A stretch of 64,000 bases of DNA, from assembly GCA_013400115.1 (NCBI GenBank), contig VXBP01005615.1, positions 372,001 to 436,000 of the forward strand, in the 5' to 3' direction. The notes under the pieces are model-generated. The model searched no databases and was not told the origin of the DNA. It was given only the letters and a program-made list of their open reading frames with translations. Source of the stretch: Rhinopomastus cyanomelas (taxonomy: Eukaryota > Chordata > Aves > Bucerotiformes > Rhinopomastidae). This document shows positions 54,901-64,000 of the stretch, piece after piece; within the stretch, counting starts at the first letter, position 1, and each line of letters begins with the position of its first letter. The translations under genes were made by a program, and so were the position numbers.

Positions 54901-55365
54901 TCCCTCCTGCTGTTCAGGGGACCAACGATGGTGGTGGCCACATGGCCGGCCACTTGGTGGGAACAACAGGGGCAGCCGCATGGCAAAGTCAGCAGGGACC
55001 TTACCCCTTCTCCTCCAAGATTTCAGGGCTTTAATCTTTAAAGTTAGCTCATCACTCCAGCACCTTTGGCTTACAATGGGCTGTACAGCTCAGTTTGCTT
55101 GGCATGGAGAGGAATCAGCACTGCACAGGGAGGAATCTGTTTTCTAACCGCACTCACCCACTTCACAGCACGGGTTGGGGAAGGGCTTTTCTGTCAGCAT
55201 GGCATAGTCCAGACCCATCTGCAGACAGAGAACAGAGCGTCCTGCCACCATGCTCTGGACCACTCTACTGTGCCCAGCTCCAGGTGGGCAGCAGAGCTGT
55301 GCTTGCAGCATTCCTGCTTCAGCCCCTAAGGAAGCGGGGAAGGGACGGGTGGCCACTCACTGCCT

Positions 55366-55385
55366 CACCACCACCACCACCACCA
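55366..55385. repeat. (CAC)n microsatellite
   Basis: Six to seven CAC units in a locally GC-rich stretch of intron 1. Confidence 0.9.
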
Positions 55386-57977
55386 GGGCTGCAGCTCCTG
55401 GGGCAAGTGAGCAGATCACAGCCCCAGGAGAAGAAGGAAGGGCCTGCTCACCTCTGAGCACTCTTTCATTGGGGTGCAAGGTAGATGGGAACACCCCTGG
55501 CACTCCCCTCTAAACTGGCCACAAACCCCCTTTTGAAGCCACATCACCCAAATCTTCAGTTTCAGCTGTGGGATGCCTTCACATTGCTTGCAAACGAGCT
55601 TTTGTTCACTCAAATGGACCATTAGAGAAAAGAATACCTAGGCCAAGAGCACCTACCAGTTCCAGCCTCCCTCACAGTCAAAAACATAGCAGATATTATT
55701 TTGGGAATAAAAGGAAAGGCAAGGCAATACCAAAATCTATTTTTCTAAGCCAGGACATGGTTGTTTCTGTCTCCTTCAATGTAAACAGACCTAGACCATT
55801 CCAGTAATGGTCTAAGTAATTCATATAAGAAGAAACTTAAGAGCATTGTCGGTGATGGTACAAGAAGCATTTCCTGATGTTCTTACAGGAAATAAGGCAC
55901 ATCACTGTCTCTGTCACCTTCCGCTTCAAGTGCGGAACACATTCCTTTGATTTTCATCTTCCCTCAACAAGAAGCAGAGCAACAAGAGTATTTAAACACA
56001 AAAAACATACCCCTCCTGAAACAACATGTTTGGCTCTACATGCTTCCCCCCACCACAGAAAAGACAGAAAGCAAAGAACGTACAAGTGTTACTCACACAC
56101 TTCGATATAAAGGGAAGACAGAGTAACATGCGCAATGCTCACACTTTCAAAACCCAAGACCTCACTTGCTATCCTAGGTGGTTAATTTTCAGCAAATAGT
56201 TCTACAGCTGACGCACACACTGCATTTCCACTGGTGTCCAAGTTTGTCAGAAGTGCACAGCTGTGAAACTTTTTAGAAGCGGTGTTTAAGGAAGCCTGCA
56301 GTGGATGCTGGAAGAAGCCCATTTTGGAAACCCCTCAGTTCCTGCATGAGAAATGAGTTGTTTGTACCTCTCTTTTGTGTGTATGTGGGGCTTTCTTACA
56401 AATACTGCAGCCATTCTGAAATTAAAAACTTGTCAGTCCACAAACATCTAAATCATCTAAAATCACCATTGTCTGCAGCATCTATGGTAAACTGTCAGTT
56501 AGGAAGCAGATCTAAGTCACAGACCCACCGCACATGCCTGGAACAGGCTACAAGGGTAAGCCAATCACTCGCTTTTAAGGAACTGTACAAAGGAATTTGC
56601 CCACCGAGCAATACATTTAAGAGCACTTTCATTAAAAAAAAAACCTGTAGGAGAACTTCCAGAGATTAAGACAGGAAATAAATACTTACAAATGTTAATA
56701 TTCTGCCTACAGACCAAATTCCAAAGATTATTAAATTTAACCATAAATTTGGTCTTCCTTCATTGACCGCAGCATGAACTGATCCTTGAAATAAAGATAC
56801 AAATTCCTTTGAGTTCTTTTTCAATCAACTGAACTGATTAGAGCCTTTCACTATCCACATATTCTGGTCTGTCTGCACTGCTTTAAATTTCCAGAATCCA
56901 AAAATTCAAAACTTTTCTGAGTTCTCACCCTTCTCCCTTCGGACTGGAACAGCACCTGATGCAAAAGAGAGATGTGGACAACCTATCTCCAGTGAACGTA
57001 TCGGTCAAGACAAACGTCAGAGTTCTTTGTTGTTTACGGTCGATCTGAAGCACAAAGCACAACGGAATTGTGATCATCCCAGCCCTGTGCTGGGCAGTGC
57101 AGGACGAACTTGAGAGCATCTGCGTATCATCACCGCATACTACGACAGACATTGACAATTTAGTAACTTCTTAGTATAATCAAAGTTAAATATTCGAACT
57201 GTAACTGTCCCTTTGACTTGTTTTGCTTCTGTGAGGATTTAGTAGAAAACAAATTCCCCCATGTTGAAGCATGTTAGGATTTATAGCCCCTCTTCCATTT
57301 TCATGACTATTTTTAATTGGGTCCCACTAACAATGAGAACACTTCTTATCACTCAAAAAATAAGGCAGAAATACTAGTCTCATCACCATCACCCAGGGCA
57401 CTGTAGTAGCCACTGTTTTTTTTTCATACCCTCTTGGGGGGTATATTTTTCCTGAATGCTTTTTTTATTGAGTACAAGGAATTTAAATACCATTTCAGTA
57501 GTGCTCGGGCATAGTCGAGTACATTTAAGGACTAAACACAGCAGCTACACAAATATATTGCAGTTATGGAGACTTATTTCCATTTTTAAGCATCATAAGA
57601 AACTGCAGACCACTTAGTGCAATAGAGGGGAAGAAGAATGTCCTCAGATGGCAATAATAAACAAACACTCTTTTATTCAGGTCAGACCCAGCAACGATTG
57701 GGCACCACAGTGCTTAGCTCATCCTACGAATTTAGATTGCTAAAATCTTAATCTGATTCTTCATCGCCATCTTCAATTCCTTGAAGCAACTAATTTTTTC
57801 TCACGCACTGAGCTCATAACTATGTCATTGTTTCCCACTAGAGTTTGGAAGAAGCTTTAAGGATGCTTTACCTACCAGTCAGTAGGATGGTCCAGGCTCA
57901 TTCAGTACAAAAAAGTGAATCAATTGTGGTTTTAAAATCATTTAACAAAACAACTACCATAAAGCCTGACTTCATAC

Positions 57978-58112
57978 AGAATCACAGAACTTTAGGGATG
58001 AGAAGGGACCTTGAAAGATCATCTCGTCCAAACCCCCTGCCACAGCAGGATCACCTAAACCAAGTCGAACAGGAACATGTCCAGATGGGTTTTAAACATC
58101 TCCAGAGAAGGA
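57978..58112 (-). mobile_element. CR1 LINE 3' fragment
   Basis: cagaatcacagaactttagg, gatcatctcgtccaaacccc and gggttttaaacatctccaga, in intron 1. Confidence 0.92.
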
Positions 58113-58436
58113 ATGATGCACCAATGATGCAAAACAAGCCTCACTATGAGCAAAACACAAAAGTGACTGTTACTTGGGCATCTGAGTAACAACAGAGGGG
58201 AAACCTGCTTGTATTTGCAGACCTATCCAAGCCCAGCAAGGCTACAACACTTTAGGAGAAGAGGATTTGCTTCCACAAGAATTGGGAAGCAAATTCTAAG
58301 TCATAGAGACAACTTCCATTTATAGTTAATAACTGGGAAAGATTTTAGCAATTTTTTCAGCTACACATAGAAATCTTTGTCCTTACTGAAAACAGTTTTG
58401 TTTTCAGGTTAACAGTTTTCATTAATTAACATAACT

Positions 58437-58446
58437 GGGGGGGGGG
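58437..58446. repeat. Poly-G tract (10)
   Basis: Ten consecutive G on the plus strand, a second tract of the same length as that at 43,076. Confidence 0.9.
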
Positions 58447-60142
58447 AGAACAACCAACCTGCAAATTGAAAATTATACAGTTCTAATCTGAGACGTACAC
58501 AGGGATGGATCGTTTTCAAGGTTAAAAAAACCCTGAGAAGAAGCCAATTACAGCCAGGCCAGTCGTTACAGCTTTATTCCAAACACCCCAGTGAGGGTTC
58601 TGCCTTTGCAGCAGCAGCATCACTGCCCATCCTCCAAACTGAAAGGCCAGTAATTAGCTAGGCAGCAGAGTTTCAAAGCATACCAAGTGCCTACTAGAGC
58701 TCGCTCCACTATTGTGCTGAACTTTGATGAGGAAAATCTCCATGATAAGCACCAGTTCAGCTACAGAAAAAAGGGGGTTTATCTGCCTAGAAATTGGCAG
58801 CCGCTCGCTGTGTTTTCTATACTTTACGTTATGTTTCTCTGCTCGCTGGAACGAATTGGCTGCTATGAATGAAAAGAAACTTTGCATCTGATCAGTGGCA
58901 TGGATTTAGACTGAAAGCTGCTGTGCAGGACTTCTGTGAAGAGACCGGGCCCTCCGCCATCCTTGTGCTTGTGAATGAGCCACATGTCCTCCTCCTCCTC
59001 CCTCCTCTTCCCTCTGCCAGCCAGGGCCTTTGCCCTTCCCTTTGCTGGGGAGACCAGGGAACCAGCCCTTTGCTGGTGGAGTGACCATGACCCAGAACAG
59101 CGTTCAGTGCCACCAATGTGCTCACTTGGGAGATCTCAGTTGGGTTTCCCATCCCACAGCTTTTACTTCTGGTTTCTAAATCAGCTTGGCAGCCAATGGC
59201 CAGGCAGCCCCCTCGATTTCTTCCCTTGATGAACAGGTCCCTAAAGTGATCTCTGACCTCTCCACATACCTCTCCTGAGTTACTGCTGACCCCAGAGACT
59301 GTGCACCCTGCTGCCATACAAGGTTGACTTTGTTTTTGCACCAGGACACATTGATCAAGAAGGAAAAACAAACAAAAAGCCCAACTCTATTACCATACAA
59401 CGGCTCCAGCAGCAGTCCCCACAGTGGAACTCCAGCGTCAGAGTACCATATGGCTTTGATTAAAGTGCTAGAGACAGTGACTTTTCAGGAGACACAAAGT
59501 ACAAAATTCTATGCAGGCTAATGAAATTTCACATTTGTTTCCGAACTGATGTTCTACTTCAAAGGAGTTTACAACAAGCTAAACTTAAAATTATAAAATA
59601 TTGCTGAATCTGGGTAAAGAACCAGCTGCTGTGGTGTAGTTCATTTAGCTTAAGAGCTGAGTCAGACTTGGAGAACAGGCTGTTAAAAAAAGGACCAGCG
59701 CAGAGTCTGTTTCAGATGTGTTTGTTTAGCTCTTCTACAGCCTTTAACTGTGTTCAAACACTACTTGGAACAGTATGTCAATAATGCACCTCTCAAAACC
59801 TTAAATGCATGCTTAAGAGATTAGAATGATAAAATACAACCACGTTCCATAGAATATTAAAAATGACAAAAACAAATTCACTAAACTTGTAAGAAGTCAT
59901 TCAAGTGCATCACTTAACTTTCCAGAAGAAACATTCGTCTACATAGCCACACAAAGAATTTATGCAGATGTGCTTCCATTCAAACAGTAAACACTACTAA
60001 ACACCTGAACTTTTGTATTTTTCATTAGTCAACACTTCTACTCTACTGAACTCCTTAAAGCAGCATCCTGTACTTTCCCCAAGCATAGCACCCGTTCATC
60101 TCCAAAGGCACCTTCCCTCGCTCCACCCACCACACACGTGGT

Positions 60143-60512
60143 GTCACAGAATCACAGAACATTAGGGATTGGCAAGGACGTTGAAAGAACATACAGCACA
60201 ATCCCCCTGCCAGAGCAGGATCACTTAGACCAAGTCACACAGGACACATCCAGGCAGGTTTTAAACGTGTCCACAGAAGGAGACTCCACAACCCCCCTGG
60301 ACAGCCCCTTCCAGTGCTCTGTCACCCTCACTGTGAAGTTCCTTCTCATATTTTTGGGGAACCCCCTATGGTCCAGCTCACACCCATTGCCCCGTTGTCT
60401 TATCATTAGATGACGCTGGGCAGAGCTTGGCTCCATCCTCCTGACACCCACCCTTCACATATTTATAAACTTTAATGAAGTCATCCCTCAGTCTCCTTTT
60501 CTCTTGGCCACA
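60143..60512 (-). mobile_element. CR1 LINE 3' fragment, 0.37 kb
   Basis: gtcacagaatcacagaacat through gctctgtcaccctcactgtg, cccattgccccgttgtctta and agtcatccctcagtctcctt, ending at a variable 5' truncation near 60,512. Confidence 0.94.
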
Positions 60513-63500
60513 CAGGCAAACATAAACCAAAGAGCAAAACCACAGGAGACATGTGAGGTGCTTCACCAAAACTGTCTTCAGAGGAGCATTTCACACCAGA
60601 GAACGCACTGCGACAGCAACGGACTTTTGCTGTGATCACTCCCATTCTGCATCATCACATTCCTTGGCTGTCGCCAATAAATGGGGCAGGTCAAGCGAAG
60701 AGATGACCGTTGGCAGGAAGGAGTCAGGATTAATATTTTGCCTAACTGAAACAGTAAGGACTGGCCTAGTTGTTCTTGATGTCATAGCACCGTTGCACAA
60801 ATTTCATCTTTATCAACAACACCAGGTGGATCTATTTAGAAAACAAGATGTTCATATGATGACAGTGAAAACAACCAAGAGGAAGAGTAACAGCTTTAGC
60901 AGAACTTAAACAGACACCAGCCCCAGCACTGCACTGACCTTCTCTGTCCAACTCGACAAGAGCAGGGCAGTACTGCTCTACTAATCATTTGGGGATTTTT
61001 AAGCTGAAAAACACACATTCTGCCACGTAAGGCGATACTCACCCCTGCATAAGTCATCAGCTTTTATATCCAGAGCAGAAATCCCTGCTGCTTAAACAAA
61101 CCAATGACAGAAATAGGCTCAGTGATCCTCAGTTGTGACAAAGTGTCACGTTCATCGTGCTTCACAACTATTTCTAAGCAGACAAGGAACAAACAGGAAA
61201 ATCCAGGAATACAGAATTTGTGACCAAGCCTTTATGCAGAGTGCACTCAAGTGTCACCTACTGATTTCTGCTCACAACTATTGGGCATTTCCTGCCCCTC
61301 CTCTGCTCGCCATCTCCACTCCCATCACTTCTGGCTCCTGATTCATAATTTATTTCTCCTTCTACAAGCCTCTTCCCTGATGTTGTATTTATTAACACAT
61401 TTTCTGAGTGGGAGAAGAGGCACAAAGTCTCTCCAAAGCCAGCCCTCAGGTTTGGTACCAAAAGGGTCCAGGCTATCAGAGATGTTAACTGCTTGGGAAG
61501 TCCCACTCAGGCCAGTAGCATTGGACTGGAACAGGCTCAGTGGCTGCAGAGAAGAGAGAAATCAAGTGCAGCGGTGTGCAGGGTGCCAAGAACAGCAAGT
61601 GCAAAAGATTCTGTGGGCAGCAACAGTGGAGGCTCCTCATTAGCCTCCACTGAGCACTTGTGAGCTTTTCACTTGCCTGGAACTGAATGGATTCACACAC
61701 AAGAGCCAGTTCTCTGACAGCAGGAAAACAACTCCACATCCTCTACTTTGCCTCCCTCGCCCTCATTTCTACAAAATGTGAAGGTGCCAGTTTCCTGACC
61801 AAACACCCAGAGAACTCTATTCTTGTATCTTATCCATTTGCTGAAAGCAAGCGCAGCGCCTTGTACTGACTTGGCCATGAAACGATGAAGGCAGGCTCCT
61901 CGTGTGTGCCAAGAGCTTACGCACATGCAGAACTCTGCTTGCTGTACACAGCAGCATCACATTTTCTCTGGACTATAAAATTATTGTAACATAAAAACTT
62001 TAAAGATAGCTTTTTACCTTAACATTTAAATGCAATGTGATCAAGCGAGCGTGGGGGGTTCCATTAAAAATGAATAAAGCACTACCTAGCTACCTCTGGC
62101 CAACACAGCTGTACGTATCTCTAAATGGCACCAGCTTGTATTTAAACTGTTAACACCTCAAGCGCTGTGCTTTACCTCATTGCTCTGCCCTCCCTGCAGC
62201 GACGTCAAATCCACCAGGCCTCCCACAACAGCTATCTCAGCCACGCTCCCATGGCCTGTTGCTCTCTCACCCCAGTGACGCTGCTCAACAGGACAGTACC
62301 ATCTGCTTTTCACATCATGTTCCCTCGCAGAGGCAGCTGAGGTTCAGTATTTCAGACACATCACTAGGAGGCAGCTGAATTTACTCTTCATGCTGTTTGC
62401 CTGACCCAGAGAAAGTTTCCAGCACCCATAGGTACCCATGAAGTTACCCAGAATTACCAAAATGCTCAAGCTAAGAAAACACAATTCCAGACACTGAAGT
62501 CTCTTCTTTTGCAATTTGCTCTTGGCAGGACAGCAGATGCTGTGGTATTCGTCAGGCTGTCTCTGGTCCTCCCCAAATGTCATTCAGCAGCCACTCCAGA
62601 CAGCAGCCATCACAATACCCACCGCTGACAGGAACAGCACAGCCCGAGTTCCAGTTGTTCCAAACAGTGAAAGCCTGAACGTACCATAAATAACAGGCAA
62701 ATCTCAGAGTCACCGTGGCATTCTGAGAACACTTCTCCATTACGTGTGATCCAGGCTGTTATCAGAATACACAATCTGCAATACACATTAACGGTCTCTC
62801 TGGCTAATGCAGATTTGGACTTTCAAAGTAAATATTTATTTAAACTAAGACAAAGCGCTTCCATTATGACACTAGAGTTCCAGGGTAACGTTAAGGTCTT
62901 AGTACTTTTTTTGAGCAACAAGTATGTACAGTAGCTCTTTTGGAAACACACACACTCAGTTGGCTTCTGGAAGCCTAAATAGTTCATTCGTGGTCACTTT
63001 ATTGATTCATTTTTGTGATTTTACCAAAGACAGGTGACAAAAAAGCCATCATCTTTTATCCACTAGAGACAGATGGGGAAAAAAAATCCCAGAAGTGAAA
63101 ATATTAATAAAGGAATTCTCTACATCATAAGAACACTTTTGCAAAGAAACCTAAAGCCGAAAATCTAATTTCCATTCAAATCTGATGGAAATCTCTGCTT
63201 TCATTATTCTCCTTTTGCATTACTTTGTCTGCCTCCATATTAAAAAAACCTGGAAATAAAACGGGTATTAAAAGATTGGGATCAGCAGCCTGTTCCCTAC
63301 CTCACCCATTTTCTAGGCTTTGTTCTGTAATTTCCAATAGCAGGGACTTGCACAGGTAGGAGCACTCTGAGTTCATTGTGCAAGCTTCTGTTTACAGAAA
63401 ATTAGGGGCCACTTAAACGTTTTCATTCTTGCATTATCTAAGTCCTTATCACTGCAGCCACTCTTCCTCATTAAGGCAAACACTGGACACAGACCTTTTA

Positions 63501-64000
63501 ATTAAGAAACCCAAGCCTGAGGGACAAGAGCAGCAGTAAGGAATTCCCCAAAGCCAGCTGGAAGAGGGCTGAACAGCGCTGAAGAGAAAATTATCAGGTG
63601 TTAAGAACAGTGTGAACGGGTGGGAGTAGCACAAGGAACTGCCCTCACCCTGCCCCAGAACCACGGGTCAGCAGAGGAGAGACTGAAACTTTACCAGCAC
63701 ATTGGTTCCTCGGGCCTTCGTCTAAGCCGGGACATAGCATGAGGCTCCATCAGATGTTAATCACTCATTTTTAGCTGCATATTCATCTAACCCTAGAGAC
63801 AAGGGGTTCAAAACCAATTGACTTTGTTCTCTGCACCCCAGACACAGCCCGTGCACGTAAAGAACCCAGCAGTTTTCTATCAACAACATTATCACCCCCT
63901 GCAAGCCCAAACTTAAGTAAACAAAATTTTGAATAAAAGTAAGAACAAAGGGTCAATAGCCAGCATTGCTGTGGCACTCAGGCAAATTCCTTCAGAAGGT

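Larger units (their letters stand above)
40997..64000 (-). other. PREX2: PREX2 intron 1 (partial, at least 23 kb)
   Basis: No PREX2 exon was found from here to the right edge, which fits the very long first intron of mammalian PREX2. Contents are CR1 at 47,261-47,447, 47,578-48,180, 57,978-58,112 and 60,143-60,512 (all minus), simple repeats, a 21-bp minisatellite at 51,925, and an unassigned exon-like segment at 48,537-48,628. No CpG-island-like promoter region is evident. Confidence 0.7.

Noticed and set aside
58892..59371. A 159-codon minus-strand open frame in a GC-rich part of intron 1
   Set aside because: Low-complexity Gly/Arg runs arise from a CCTCCT-rich plus strand; overlapping frames on both strands are also open; no family likeness.

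Overview
The window is intronic and exonic DNA from a vertebrate nuclear genome, almost certainly a bird. The protein-coding content is one large split gene on the minus strand. The gaps carry about twenty copies of CR1, the typical avian LINE, including copies with the octamer-type 3' end (variants of gattctatg). The species cannot be named from the sequence alone.

The gene is PREX2 (P-Rex2, a PIP3- and Gbeta-gamma-dependent Rac guanine-nucleotide exchange factor that also binds PTEN). Reading right to left, 24 coding exons lie between 40,996 and 1. I assembled them by hand from acceptor AG and donor GT/GC sites. They total 2,978 nt, every junction keeps phase, and no stop or frameshift occurs. 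If 47 residues lie in an upstream exon 1, as in mammals, the window encodes residues 48 to about 1,040 of about 1,600. A check on this numbering is that the Asn known in mammals as N212 falls at residue 212. The domains run in order: DH (exons 2-6), PH (7-9), DEP1 (10-12), DEP2 (13-16), PDZ1 (17-18), PDZ2 (19-20), then the start of the inositol-polyphosphate-4-phosphatase-like region (21-25). Exon 1, the promoter and the remaining C-terminal exons are outside the window.

Layout: 1-7 kb has exons 25-21. 7-18.5 kb has exons 20-12, the densest part, with a CR1 pile-up beside exon 18. 21.8-30.5 kb has exons 11-7. 30.5-37.9 kb is intron 6. 37.9-41.0 kb has exons 6-2. From 41 kb to the end is intron 1, at least 23 kb, with CR1 copies, small satellites and one unassigned exon-like open segment near 48.6 kb.

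Points worth a second look: a GC-AG intron between exons 14 and 15; an in-frame read-through of the exon 24 donor that would end a protein about the size of the known short form P-Rex2b; a pair of CR1 copies 13 kb apart that share non-CR1 3' flank; the orphan exon-like segment in intron 1; a triplicated 21-bp minisatellite; and a perfect 12-bp-stem hairpin. I found no non-repeat gene other than PREX2, and no RNA gene or CRISPR array.
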